DNA of 38,710 bases from Nanobdellota archaeon. Lineage in GTDB: Archaea; Nanobdellota; Nanobdellia; Woesearchaeales; UBA11576. The stretch is taken from assembly GCA_018830225.1 (NCBI GenBank), contig JAHJSS010000022.1, positions 1-38,710 on the forward strand, in the 5' to 3' direction. Below are positions 25,679 through 35,344 of the stretch, piece after piece. Made by a program: the position numbers and the translations under genes. Below the pieces are notes generated by a model. It saw only the letters and a program-made list of their open reading frames with translations. It was not told where the DNA came from and did not search any database. How positions within the stretch are numbered: the stretch's first letter is position 1; every line of letters begins with the position of its first letter.

Positions 25679-27619
25679 ATGTCAAAGATAATCGGAATCG
25701 ATCTGGGCACGTCTAATTCAGCTGCAGCTTTCCTGGAGGCAGGCAGGCCTAAGATAATCCCTTCTGCAGAGGGTGCTACGCAGTACGGCAAGGCTTTTCC
25801 CAGCGTCGTGGCCTTCACCAAGGACCACCAGATGCTTGTTGGCGAGCCTGCGAGGCGTCAGGCAGTGTCCAATCCTGAGCGCACCATCACTGCTGCGAAG
25901 AGGAAGATGGGCACCAGCTTCAAGTACAAGATGAACAGCAAGGAGTACACTCCGCAGCAGATATCTGCGTTCATCCTGCAGAAGATAAAGAAGGACGCTG
26001 AAGAGTTCCTCGGCGAGAAGGTCGAGAAGGCAGTCATCACTGTTCCTGCCTATTTCGACGACAACCAGCGCCAGGCCACCAAGGACGCAGGAACGATCGC
26101 TGGTCTGGAGGTTGTCCGTATAATAAACGAGCCGACAGCAGCTTCTCTTGCGTATGGCCTTGACAAGTCTGACCAGGAGCACAAGATCCTTGTGTTTGAT
26201 TTCGGCGGCGGAACCCTTGACGTTACGATAATGGAGTTCGGTGAGGGTGTCTTCGAGGTGAAGTCAACATCAGGTGATACACAGCTCGGCGGCACTGACA
26301 TGGACCAGATCATAGTCGACTGGCTCGTGTCGGAGTTCAGGAAGTCTGAGGGCATTGACCTGGGCAAGGACCCCACCGCAGTGCAGCGTCTCCGTGAGGC
26401 TGCTGAGAAGGCGAAGATAGAGCTCTCGACGACGCTCGAAAGCGACATCAACCTGCCTTTCCTCAGCGCGACTGACAAGGGGCCTAAGCACATGGTCATG
26501 AAGCTGACACGCTCGAAGCTTGAGCAGCTCATCATGCATATCATAGAGAAGTGCAGGCACCCGATGGAGCAGGCGTTGTCTGATGCCAAGCTCAAGCCCA
26601 AGGAGGTGGACAAGATAATCCTTGTCGGCGGGCCTACAAGGATGCCGATAGTCAGGAAGTTTGTCCAGGATTTCATCGGCAAGCAGGTGGAGCGAGGAGT
26701 TGACCCTATGGAGTGCGTCGCCATGGGCGCTGCGATCCAGGGCGGTGTGCTCGCAGGTGAGGTCAAGGATGTGCTTCTGCTCGACGTGACCCCGCTCAGT
26801 CTAGGCATTGAGACTCTTGGAGGCATCTTCACTAAGCTGATCGACAGGAATACCACTATCCCGACCAAGAAGTCGCAGATATTCTCTACTGCGTCTGACA
26901 ATCAGCCCGCGGTCACCATCAGGGTGTTCCAGGGTGAGAGGCCGATGGCTGTCGACAACAAGCTGCTCGGGAATTTCGACCTTGTCGGCATACCTCCTGC
27001 ACCGAGGGGCGTGCCTCAGGTAGAGGTCACGTTTGACATCGACGCCAACGGAATACTTAACGTGTCTGCGAAGGACATCGGCACTGGCAAGCAGCAGGCG
27101 ATGACGATAACCGCGCCGAACAAGCTGAATGACACTGATGTCGAGAAGATGAGGAAGGAGGCCGAGGCCCACGCAGAGGATGACAAGAAGCGCAGGGAGG
27201 ATGCTGAGACAATCAACAAGGCAGACACTCTTGTCTACACTGCTGAGAAGACCCTCAAGGACATGGAGGGTAAGGTATCCGAGGACAATCTTAAGCCCAT
27301 AACTGCTGAGATCGCTGAGCTGAAGAAGCTTCTTGAGCCTGAGCAGAAGGATGTCGAGACCATAAGGAAGAAGCTTGATGAGCTCGAGAGGCTTGTGCAG
27401 GCTGCTGCGACTGAGATGTACCAGAAGGCCCAGCAGGAGTATGCGAAGACGCACCCTCAGGGTGGAGCCAAGCAGTCCAATCAGTCGCCGCCTGGCGGAG
27501 AGTCCGAGGAAGAGGGGCCCCCGCCGAAGAAAGGGAAGAAGGAGAAAGTGGTCGATGCAGACTACGAGGTAGAGGGTGACGCTCCCAAGAAGTCCGGCAG
27601 GAAGAAGGAGAAGAAATGA
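25679..27619 (+). CDS. dnaK: Molecular chaperone DnaK (Hsp70)
   Basis: [71 protein letters not shown]. Confidence 0.97.
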   Translation: MSKIIGIDLGTSNSAAAFLEAGRPKIIPSAEGATQYGKAFPSVVAFTKDHQMLVGEPARRQAVSNPERTITAAKRKMGTSFKYKMNSKEYTPQQISAFILQKIKKDAEEFLGEKVEKAVITVPAYFDDNQRQATKDAGTIAGLEVVRIINEPTAASLAYGLDKSDQEHKILVFDFGGGTLDVTIMEFGEGVFEVKSTSGDTQLGGTDMDQIIVDWLVSEFRKSEGIDLGKDPTAVQRLREAAEKAKIELSTTLESDINLPFLSATDKGPKHMVMKLTRSKLEQLIMHIIEKCRHPMEQALSDAKLKPKEVDKIILVGGPTRMPIVRKFVQDFIGKQVERGVDPMECVAMGAAIQGGVLAGEVKDVLLLDVTPLSLGIETLGGIFTKLIDRNTTIPTKKSQIFSTASDNQPAVTIRVFQGERPMAVDNKLLGNFDLVGIPPAPRGVPQVEVTFDIDANGILNVSAKDIGTGKQQAMTITAPNKLNDTDVEKMRKEAEAHAEDDKKRREDAETINKADTLVYTAEKTLKDMEGKVSEDNLKPITAEIAELKKLLEPEQKDVETIRKKLDELERLVQAAATEMYQKAQQEYAKTHPQGGAKQSNQSPPGGESEEEGPPPKKGKKEKVVDADYEVEGDAPKKSGRKKEKK

Positions 27620-27625
27620 TTTTTT

Positions 27626-27897
27626 CAGCAGCGCCGCCGTGAATATGCGGGTGCTGTCAAGTTAAGTGTCATGCCGCCTAGTGAGCTGAGTGCAAAATAG
27701 GCGCTAAATGTCGCAGTTCAGCAGAAATAGGCAGCGAGAGAATCGCAGCGAGCGCGGCATGACACACTTCTTGACTTTACCGAATATGCGAGGCGTTGCT
27801 GCTTTAATGACGAGGCCGTTGTCGGGGGACGTCCCTTACGGGGAGACAGGCCCCTTGACATGAATACGCGGACGCCGAGCTTCACGCGGCGCTGCTG
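27626..27897. repeat. Family-2 hairpin element interrupted by a 132-bp family-1 element
   Basis: Ends CAGCAGCGCCGCCGTGAATATG / GACGCCGAGCTTCACGCGGCGCTGCTG; core GGGGGACGTCCCTTACGGGG 27824-27843. Confidence 0.7.
27650..27781. mobile_element. 132-bp MITE-like element, copy 1 (TSD GAATATGCG)
   Basis: TIR GGTgctGTCAAGttaaGTGTCATGCCGC / reverse complement of end GGTaaaGTCAAGaagtGTGTCATGCCGC; GAATATGCG at 27641-27649 and 27782-27790; matches 36420-36551 base for base by eye. Confidence 0.88.
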
Positions 27898-27948
27898 TTC
27901 ATCAGCTTAACAAATACATTAAGTTTAAATTGTCTTGATTTTTTCCAG

Positions 27949-28476
27949 TTGCTGAATATGGAATCCCGTATCCCGTCAGAGCAGGAATGCCTTGAGCTTA
28001 TGGCAGAGGCCGGCCTAGCTTCTGCTGTGGTAAGGCACTCCATATCTGTCAAGAACTTTGCTTTGGGGCTCGCTGATGATGTGGAGAGGAGAGGCATAGC
28101 TGTCAACAGGCCTTTGCTTTCTGCTGCCGCGCTTCTGCATGACATAAAGAAGCTTGACGCAGAAGTCTGCCATGGCATTGAGGGTGGGGATTTTCTCCGG
28201 AGGAAAGGGTTTCCTGAGGTTGCTTCTGTTGTGGAGAAGCATTGCCTGATAAACCTTGATGACCCCAGCTTCGTGCCGAAGACTGCTGAAGAGAAGCTAC
28301 TGATGTATGCTGACCTGAGGGTCAGCACAGGGAAGATAGTCTCGCTTGATGAGCGTTTCGATTACATAAGGAAGCGATACAGGCCCAAGAGCCCGCAGGA
28401 GTTACAGGAGTACCTGGCTTTCGCGAAGAAGCTCGAGTGGGATCTGTTCGGCAGGGTTGATGGCGGGAAGGATTGA
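27949..28476 (+). CDS. HD-domain phosphohydrolase
   Basis: [13 protein letters not shown]...[15 protein letters not shown]...[11 protein letters not shown]. Confidence 0.85.
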   Translation: MLNMESRIPSEQECLELMAEAGLASAVVRHSISVKNFALGLADDVERRGIAVNRPLLSAAALLHDIKKLDAEVCHGIEGGDFLRRKGFPEVASVVEKHCLINLDDPSFVPKTAEEKLLMYADLRVSTGKIVSLDERFDYIRKRYRPKSPQELQEYLAFAKKLEWDLFGRVDGGKD

Positions 28477-28481
28477 TTGGG

Positions 28482-29621
28482 ATGGCCAAGGACTACTACA
28501 AGATGCTGGGCGTCGAGAAGAACGCTTCGAGGGATGAGATAAAGAAGGCTTACAAGCGTCTCGCAAAGAAGTTCCATCCTGACATTAACAAGGAGCTCGG
28601 CGCTGCTGAGAAGTTCAAGGAGATAAATGAGGCTGCTGCTGTGCTCGGTGATGACCAGAAGCGCGCCCAGTATGACCAGTTCGGCACTGCGGAGTTCCCT
28701 GGCGGCTTTGGCCCTGGCGCAGGGTTCGATTTCTCTGGATTCGATTTCAACAAGGAGTTCGATTTCGGCGATCTTTTCGAGAGCCTTTTCGCAGGAGGCC
28801 CTTTCGGCGGTTTCGGCCAGTCAAGGAGGCGCGGCCCGAGGCGAGGGGCTGACCTGCGTTATGATATGGAGATCGACCTTGAGGATGCTGTCACTGGTTC
28901 TGAGAAGCACATCACCATCCCGCGCTACGAGACATGCGGAAAGTGCAGGGGCACTGGTGCGGAATCCGATTCCGCGATACGCAGGTGCCCTGACTGCAAT
29001 GGCTCTGGCGTCGTGACCAGGACGCAGCGGACTCCCTTCGGCATGTTCCAGACGTCTTCAACCTGCAGGAACTGTCATGGTGATGGCAAGGTCATCGAGG
29101 AGAAATGTCCTATCTGTCATGGCACTGGCAGGGTCGAGGAGGAGCGCAAGATAAAGGTTGACCTCCCTGCAGGTGTCGAGACAGGAACTACTCTCAGGCT
29201 CAGTGGTCAGGGCGAGGCCGGTGAGAAGGGCGGAAGGCAGGGTGACCTGTACGTCGTGGTCCATGTGAATCCCCACAATGTCTTCGAGAGGAGAGGGAAT
29301 GATATCCATGTCGAGGTGCCTATATCTTTTGTCACTGCTGTCCTGGGCGACACTATAGAGGTGCCGACCATCGACGGCAAGGCAAAGCTGAAGATACCTG
29401 CAGCCACCCAGTCGAATACGCTGTTCAAGATGAACGGCAAGGGTGTCCCGTATATCAGGGGGTCAGGCACCGGCGACCAGTATGTGCGCGTCGTCGTTCA
29501 CACACCTGAGAACCTGAGCGTGAAGCAGAAGGAGTCTTTGAAGGTCTTCGCCAAGTCTATGGGAGATAAGATATCTCCGCAGAAGTCTTTCTTGGATAAG
29601 GTCAAGGAGAAGTTTGTCTAG
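28482..29621 (+). CDS. dnaJ: Chaperone DnaJ (Hsp40, type I)
   Basis: J domain [32 protein letters not shown]; four CxxCxGxG zinc motifs. Confidence 0.96.
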   Translation: MAKDYYKMLGVEKNASRDEIKKAYKRLAKKFHPDINKELGAAEKFKEINEAAAVLGDDQKRAQYDQFGTAEFPGGFGPGAGFDFSGFDFNKEFDFGDLFESLFAGGPFGGFGQSRRRGPRRGADLRYDMEIDLEDAVTGSEKHITIPRYETCGKCRGTGAESDSAIRRCPDCNGSGVVTRTQRTPFGMFQTSSTCRNCHGDGKVIEEKCPICHGTGRVEEERKIKVDLPAGVETGTTLRLSGQGEAGEKGGRQGDLYVVVHVNPHNVFERRGNDIHVEVPISFVTAVLGDTIEVPTIDGKAKLKIPAATQSNTLFKMNGKGVPYIRGSGTGDQYVRVVVHTPENLSVKQKESLKVFAKSMGDKISPQKSFLDKVKEKFV

Positions 29622-29628
29622 GCCTTGC

Positions 29629-30501
29629 CTAGACACTCAATGCAGGCTCCCCTGCAGGCACTGTTATGTCTGATCCTTTTTTCGGCCATTCTCCGAGGTA
29701 GTGTTCCCAGAAGACCCAGGTTTTGTCTCCTTCGCCCTTGACCGTGAAGTTGAACGGAAGGTCTATCTCGCCTCTGGAGGTGGCGTCTACCATCATGTCG
29801 TCGAATCTTATTGTTCTTTTTGTCTCGTCGTCATTTTTTACTATGATTTTGATCGGGAACCCGTAGTACTCCTGCAGCCATATCCTCGCGTCTTTGCCTT
29901 CAAAAATTATGTTGAATACCTTTGTGGCCTGGTTGCCGACCATCTCTTCCTTTACGAACTCAGGTTTGGTGGTCTTGTACAGGTACTCCATAGGGTCGTT
30001 CACATAGTAGTCTGCATATTCGACCTTCTCCACTTCCTTGTCTAGGTTAGGTTTCGGGCAGAGGTGCTTGCTGCAGTGTGAGAATGCAGTCTTTGTGGTC
30101 CTTTCCATGAATACTTCATCGTACATCTCTCCTGTGCTGTGCTGGTGCGCTTCAGGCAGCTGCGTCTTGACGAACCTTCCGAGCATGTAGAACCTCTGGT
30201 TAGTGATGCCCAGCTCGGTGTCTGTCAGGTTGTACTTGTATGATTGTATTGAAGATGCTCTTCTCAGCAGTTCGCTGAATTCTGTTATGTTTGTCTGGTA
30301 TCCTCTTTTCTCTGCGATATCATGGTACTGCTCTCCTGTGATAGGATTTATATCCGGATTTATATCACCTGTCCCTGTTGATGTGTTCATCTCAGGGCTG
30401 ACTGTTATGTTTGTATTGAATTCAGGCTTGCATCCTGCTGAGAGCGCAAGCGCGAATATTATGATGACAATTGCGGTTCCGGTTATGATTGTGTTTCTCA
30501 T
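29629..30501 (-). CDS. Predicted secreted lipoprotein
   Basis: Signal peptide with lipobox ALSAGC; extracellular domain of unknown family. Confidence 0.6.
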   Translation of the reverse strand: MRNTIITGTAIVIIIFALALSAGCKPEFNTNITVSPEMNTSTGTGDINPDINPITGEQYHDIAEKRGYQTNITEFSELLRRASSIQSYKYNLTDTELGITNQRFYMLGRFVKTQLPEAHQHSTGEMYDEVFMERTTKTAFSHCSKHLCPKPNLDKEVEKVEYADYYVNDPMEYLYKTTKPEFVKEEMVGNQATKVFNIIFEGKDARIWLQEYYGFPIKIIVKNDDETKRTIRFDDMMVDATSRGEIDLPFNFTVKGEGDKTWVFWEHYLGEWPKKGSDITVPAGEPALSV

Positions 30502-30602
30502 GTTAGGGTGTTGTTTTTCAGCAGGAGTATAAATAAATTTCCATAGCTTTTAAAATGCTTAAAAGCTTAAACTATAAATACCACCGAATCTTTTTCCAGG
30601 CC

Positions 30603-31355
30603 ATGATCCGCAGCTCTTTCATATTTCTTGACAGGATAAGCCACAATACAGAGAAGAGGCTTTGGCAGCAGGGCATAACTGACTGGAATGCCTTTCTCGA
30701 TGCGAAGAGCATCCCTCGCCTGTCGCCTGCCAGGAAGGGATACCATGATAGGAATCTCAAGGAAGCGAAGGCGCGTCTCGCTGACCATGACTCCTCTTAC
30801 TTCAAGGGCAGGCTTCCCAGTTCAGAGGCTTGGCGTCTCTATGACCATTTCAGCGATGATTGCCTGTTCCTTGACATCGAGACTACAGGGTATTATGGTG
30901 ACATCACTGTTGTCGGCATGTACGATGGGAGGGAGGTCATGACTCTTGTCAGGGACAGGAGCCTGACAAAGGAGAACATGAGGGATATACTCTCGCGCTA
31001 CAAGATGCTCGTGACATTCAACGGCCTATCTTTCGATGTGCCTGTCATCAACAGATACTTCAATGGGGTCATGCCTGACATCCCGCATCTTGACCTGCGT
31101 TTCCCTCTTGCGAAGCTCGGATTTACAGGCGGGCTGAAGAGGATAGAGGAGAGGATGGGCATCCGGCGGAGCGAAGAGACCCAGGGCCTTTCAGGCGAGG
31201 ATGCTGTCCGTCTCTGGCGCAATCACATGCGCGGAGATCCTCGTGCGCTGGATATTCTCGTCGAGTATAACACAGAGGATATCGTGAACCTCAAGCCGCT
31301 TGCAGGTTTTGTCTTCGATGAGATGAAGAAGAGGATGATGGAGCAATTCAGGTGA
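30603..31355 (+). CDS. Ribonuclease H-like (YprB/RNase_H_2) exonuclease-like protein
   Basis: CLFLDIETTGYYGDITVVGMYDG, LVTFNGLSFDVPVINRYF, LVEYNTEDIVNLKPL; start refined from 30555 to ATG 30603. Confidence 0.85.
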   Translation: MIRSSFIFLDRISHNTEKRLWQQGITDWNAFLDAKSIPRLSPARKGYHDRNLKEAKARLADHDSSYFKGRLPSSEAWRLYDHFSDDCLFLDIETTGYYGDITVVGMYDGREVMTLVRDRSLTKENMRDILSRYKMLVTFNGLSFDVPVINRYFNGVMPDIPHLDLRFPLAKLGFTGGLKRIEERMGIRRSEETQGLSGEDAVRLWRNHMRGDPRALDILVEYNTEDIVNLKPLAGFVFDEMKKRMMEQFR

Positions 31356-31654
31356 TTGTGCAGTTTTTTTATCATTTTTCATCACCCATCTGATGTTTAT
31401 CAGATTTTCCTGTTTTTCTGTTTTTTTCTGTCTTTTATGTCATTTTTCGCATTTTTTTCGCGTCTGATGTTTTTTTTGTTTTTGTCGTCGAGAAATCGGT
31501 TGCGTGATTATTTCATGTGATATCTTTTTACAAGAATATTTTATTTTTTTCCATATTTTTTTCGAAAAAAACAAAACATTTAAATAGTAAAATGCCCATG
31601 ATTAGTATTGGAGCGCATCAATTGCGTTCCGAATTCCGAAACGAGGTGATTGTT

Positions 31655-31783
31655 TTGGCGAAAAAGAAGAAAGCCGTTAAGAAAAAGAAGCCAGCCAAGA
31701 AGAAGGCAGTGAAGAAGAAGGCCAAGAAAAAGGCCGTCAAGAAAAAGCCTGCCAAGAAGAAGGCTGGAAAGAAGAAGAAGTAA
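31655..31783 (+). CDS. 42-aa Lys/Ala-rich histone H1-like DNA-binding peptide
   Basis: TTG start preceded by GAGGTGAT; (M)AKKKKAVKKKKPAKKKAVKKKAKKKAVKKKPAKKKAGKKKK*. The 88-aa ORF-track version extends upstream of the RBS. Confidence 0.7.
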   Translation: MAKKKKAVKKKKPAKKKAVKKKAKKKAVKKKPAKKKAGKKKK

Positions 31784-31875
31784 GTTCTGGTTTTTTTTGT
31801 TGACGCCCGGCCCCCCAAAACCGGTCGGGTTAGTTTTTTATTCTGGTTCTAGACTCATTTAGAATGCTCTGCTGC

Positions 31876-33237
31876 TCAGAAATCGCCGAGTCCTTTCTGT
31901 GCATCATCTGTCTTCTTTGGTCTTCCGCGTGGTCTCTTGCTGGTGCTTTCGCCTGCGCTCCCGCCCTTCTCTGCGCCTGCTTCCTTCTCTGCCCCTTCTC
32001 CGAAGAACTTCTGCGGGCCTGCGTACTCCCTCTCGCTCTCATCGAAGAGTGGCACGCCGTACACCCCATCATATCCGGGTCTTATTTTTATCCTTCTTTC
32101 GCGGTTCGCGATTATCGCCCTTGCCATCTTTTCTGTGGTGACCTTTGCGATATCCTCGGATGGCGCCTTGAGCAGCACGTGCATCTCTGGTCCGAGCTTG
32201 AGTATCCTGTTGTATTCTTCCCATGTGCCTTTTGTCGCTATGCCCTTGCCGAATATGTTCGCGATGAGCTCTGACAGCGGGATTATCCTGTAGAACTTCT
32301 TGGCGTCCTTCGGCACATATCCTTCTGGCCTGTCTGCGAGCTCTTCGACCCTGCTGTGCACTCCTATCGTCATCTGCCTTCTGCATTTTGGGCAGATGCC
32401 TTTCGCTGCGATGGTCTCTTTCGGTGTCATGCAGACATTGCACGCGCGATGGCCGTCCTCGTGGTACTTGCCGTATGCCGGATCAACTTCGATCGTCCCT
32501 GCAAGGCCTTCGCCGGTGCGTATTGCCTTTATGACATTGGAATATGTCAGCTCTTTGCCGCTGAAGTCGAGAAGGGTCGCTTCTCTCCCTATCCTCCACG
32601 GCCAGTATGAGTGCAGGTCAGAGAATGAGAGTATCTGTTTTCCGTCGAGCTGGCTCAGCCTCCAGTTCATCGGCGGGTCGCTGCTCAGCCCTGTCTCTAT
32701 CGCGTGTATGTTCTTGAGCTGGTCGCCGAACGCCTCTTTCATCGTGTTGAATCCTGATTTGGAGCCGAACAGCGAGAACCATGGTGTCCATATGTGCGCG
32801 GGTATGACCTCTGTGTCTGGGCTTATCTTGTTCAGCATCTCTACGAACTCTATGCAGGATATCTTGAATATGGGCCTTCCGTCATAGTCCACCCGCCCTC
32901 TCTTCTTGAGCTCGTCGGTTATCTGCTCTGCGACTTCTATGCTGGGCGCGAGCACGACGTTGTGCACCCTTCTCCCTTTCCCGCCCTGTGAATATATGAG
33001 GGATATCTCTGTCTGCATGATGAAAGGGTATCCTGTGGCTGTGCGCAGCACTCCGCTCCCGTCATCTGTGAGCTTGGCTTTGATATCCTTTATCCATTCA
33101 GGGTGCGTGAAGTCCCCTGTGCCGAGAAGGTCGACTCCTTTCACTTTGGCATACTTCTCGAGGTTCTTCAGGTCGAGGTCCTTGCTGCACCCTCTTGAGT
33201 GCTTAGAATGTATGTGCAGGTCTGCTATGATTGTCAT
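31876..33237 (-). CDS. endoQ: Endonuclease Q (EndoQ; PHP-domain) with AT-hook-like and PIP-box-like C-terminal tail
   Basis: DLHIHSKHSRGCSKDL, GTGDFTHPEW, PAHIWTPWFSLFGSKSGF, SFSDLHSYWPWRIGREA, zinc CNVC..CPKC; tail KRPRGRPKK...QKGLGDF. Confidence 0.88.
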   Translation of the reverse strand: MTIIADLHIHSKHSRGCSKDLDLKNLEKYAKVKGVDLLGTGDFTHPEWIKDIKAKLTDDGSGVLRTATGYPFIMQTEISLIYSQGGKGRRVHNVVLAPSIEVAEQITDELKKRGRVDYDGRPIFKISCIEFVEMLNKISPDTEVIPAHIWTPWFSLFGSKSGFNTMKEAFGDQLKNIHAIETGLSSDPPMNWRLSQLDGKQILSFSDLHSYWPWRIGREATLLDFSGKELTYSNVIKAIRTGEGLAGTIEVDPAYGKYHEDGHRACNVCMTPKETIAAKGICPKCRRQMTIGVHSRVEELADRPEGYVPKDAKKFYRIIPLSELIANIFGKGIATKGTWEEYNRILKLGPEMHVLLKAPSEDIAKVTTEKMARAIIANRERRIKIRPGYDGVYGVPLFDESEREYAGPQKFFGEGAEKEAGAEKGGSAGESTSKRPRGRPKKTDDAQKGLGDF

Positions 33238-33267
33238 GAGGGTGCTGTGTAGCTGCTGATATAAAAA

Positions 33268-34476
33268 TTATTCCATCGGTGCGTGGTCCAGGAGTATGAA
33301 CGGCTGGAGGTATGCTATCTCTATCGCGACGCGCTTTCCGTCGCTGTGCCTGCTCCCGTCAGCAATGAACTCGAGCACTTTTGCCTGTTCTATCTCCACT
33401 TTCTTCGCGAGAGTGTCTTTTATCCCTGGTATCCCTGCCGGCCTGCCGCGGTAGATGTTTGGTATCCTCCAGACTATATCCAGCGGGTCAGGGTTGCCTG
33501 CGAGAAGGTGGAATGAGTATGCGGCAGGGTCGAGAGCTTCTTCCTTCTCAGGCTCTCCTGCCTTGAAGTATGCCTGGAACTCTTCCGGGCTCTTGGGCAT
33601 CTGGTGGAATGGTCTCAGGCCGTAGAGGCTTACTCCCATAGTACCTATAGCGAGCGCGTTCCTCTTCTCTTTCCTTCCTATTATCACCCGGTCGTCTGCA
33701 GTGACCTCTCCTTCAATCTCATCGAGTATCCTGTATATGTATCTCTGGCTGTATAGTGTTCCCGGGATACCTTTTCTCGGGGAGACCCTGTCGAGCAGGG
33801 CAGATGCAGACGAATTTGCGACCACCTTCAGCGCAGTGAGCATGTTCGAGCTTCCGCCCCGGTCCTTCGGCAGGTAGTATTCGCTGAAGAAGTTGTAGAG
33901 GAACCCGTCTGCGTATAGTGTCATGAGCTGTACATGGTCGAGGTCTTTCGGGTGTTCCTTGTCATAGAGCATGAGTACCGGGACATATACTCTCCTGAAC
34001 TGTCTTGTCCCTTGTTCAGGATGTATCCTGTTCGCTGCATCTATGTTTGCTGTGATATCCTCCAGGTCACCTTCCATCCTGTGGACGTCGCTGTATACAT
34101 TGACCGTGCCGCGTGGCCTGTGGTATATGCAGGGGAGGAAAAGTTTCGATCTCTTGTTTAGGGCCATGCGGTTCATCGCCCTTGCGAACTCGATAGGTGT
34201 CTTTCTTTTTCCGAATCTCCTGTATGCCTGCTTGAAGTATTCTGTCATGAAGTAGTGGACAGCGCCGTCCCCTCCGGAGAGGAACGCAATCATTATTCTT
34301 TCCATGAGGACCTTGTCGCATATCGCTGTCACTTCCTCTTCTGTGGCAGTGCTCTGGACTCCGGATCCGGGCAGTATGCCTATTGTCCTCCTGAGGTGCA
34401 TCAGTTCCTTCTCTACAGACCTGCCTCTGTTCTGTTTTGCCTTTCCATTGATTATCGCTTCGATGCTCAACACCAT
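33268..34476 (-). CDS. Uncharacterized protein (~400 aa)
   Basis: Long ORF with neighbour-like codon usage; no family recognised. Start ATG 34476 preferred over 34509. Confidence 0.6.
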   Translation of the reverse strand: MVLSIEAIINGKAKQNRGRSVEKELMHLRRTIGILPGSGVQSTATEEEVTAICDKVLMERIMIAFLSGGDGAVHYFMTEYFKQAYRRFGKRKTPIEFARAMNRMALNKRSKLFLPCIYHRPRGTVNVYSDVHRMEGDLEDITANIDAANRIHPEQGTRQFRRVYVPVLMLYDKEHPKDLDHVQLMTLYADGFLYNFFSEYYLPKDRGGSSNMLTALKVVANSSASALLDRVSPRKGIPGTLYSQRYIYRILDEIEGEVTADDRVIIGRKEKRNALAIGTMGVSLYGLRPFHQMPKSPEEFQAYFKAGEPEKEEALDPAAYSFHLLAGNPDPLDIVWRIPNIYRGRPAGIPGIKDTLAKKVEIEQAKVLEFIADGSRHSDGKRVAIEIAYLQPFILLDHAPME

Positions 34477-34537
34477 TCCTCGCAGGTCCGTCCTGTTTTT
34501 TATAAACATTTGCTGTCATTATCATTTGACGAAAGCA

Positions 34538-34641
34538 GCGCCACTGCCGCCTAGCGAGCTGACTGCTGAGATACGCAGCTAATATTGCAGTTGGGCAAAA
34601 AGAAGCAGTTCAATACGCGACAGCGAGCGCGGCAGTGGCGC
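34538..34641. repeat. Family-1 hairpin element (third sequence variant)
   Basis: Stem GCGCCACTGCCGC (34538-34550)/GCGGCAGTGGCGC (34629-34641) around CCGCCTAGCGAGCTG...GCGAGCGCGG core; no TSD found. Confidence 0.6.
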
Positions 34642-34698
34642 GGTGCCTGACTTCACGGCGCCATCAACCACTTCTCACAAAAAGATTTAAATACTTAA

Positions 34699-34714
34699 AC
34701 TACTTTGAAGTAGT
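34699..34714. promoter_or_regulatory. Near-palindrome ACTACTT-TG-AAGTAGT between a TATA-like element and the signal peptidase start
   Basis: 7-bp perfect arms, 2-bp centre, 6 nt upstream of ATG 34721; TTTAAATACTT just upstream. Confidence 0.4.
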
Positions 34715-34720
34715 CAAATA

Positions 34721-35272
34721 ATGCTTTCCAGGCCTGTCCTGGTGCTGTTTGGGGGTTTTATTTTGGGAAGAATACGGCTTTTTTTGGTATTATTGTCAGT
34801 TTTCAGCCTTGGATGGCTTCTCAATACTGTCCTGACTAACTTTGTCTATTATGACGCAGAAAAACCCCTTTCTTTCGGTTTTGTGCCATTCATGAAGAGC
34901 CCTGAGCGGCTCTCGCCTTCAGATCATGTCAAGGAGAGCCAGATACACGTATATGACGACAGGGTGGTCATTGACGCTCCTGGCGCCAGCTGGGCCTCTT
35001 TCACTGACACCAATTCCATGGACCCTTTCTTTGATGAGACCTCTAACTCTATAGAGCTGCGGCCTGCGTCACCTGCGGACATAGACCCGGGTGATATCAT
35101 ATCTTACAGGTCTGGCATCACAGGAGACCTGATAGTACATCGCGTGGTCTCAAGGGGTGTTGATGATTCTGGTGTCTTCTATCTTGTCAAGGGCGACAAC
35201 AACCCTACACAGGATCCTGAGAAGGTCAGGTTCGATCAGGTGCATGGTGTCTTGATAGGGATCATCTACTGA
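34721..35272 (+). CDS. Signal peptidase I-like (S26, archaeal type)
   Basis: N-terminal TM, TNSMDPFFDETSNSIEL, DPGDIISYRSG, LIVHRVVSRG, YLVKGDNNPTQDPEKV. Confidence 0.8.
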   Translation: MLSRPVLVLFGGFILGRIRLFLVLLSVFSLGWLLNTVLTNFVYYDAEKPLSFGFVPFMKSPERLSPSDHVKESQIHVYDDRVVIDAPGASWASFTDTNSMDPFFDETSNSIELRPASPADIDPGDIISYRSGITGDLIVHRVVSRGVDDSGVFYLVKGDNNPTQDPEKVRFDQVHGVLIGIIY

Positions 35273-35344
35273 TGGTCTGCCGAGTATTTAAACATCGGTT
35301 AAAAATTTAAACCAGGCTGATATATCTTTTTCAGGGGGGCTTGA

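Noticed and set aside
26050-26901. 283-aa minus-strand ORF
   Set aside because: Antisense to dnaK; Ser/Pro-rich shadow ORF.
31370-31570. T-rich stretch as a special regulatory region
   Set aside because: Probably poly-T transcription termination after the RNase H-like gene plus AT-rich promoter DNA; not distinctive by itself.
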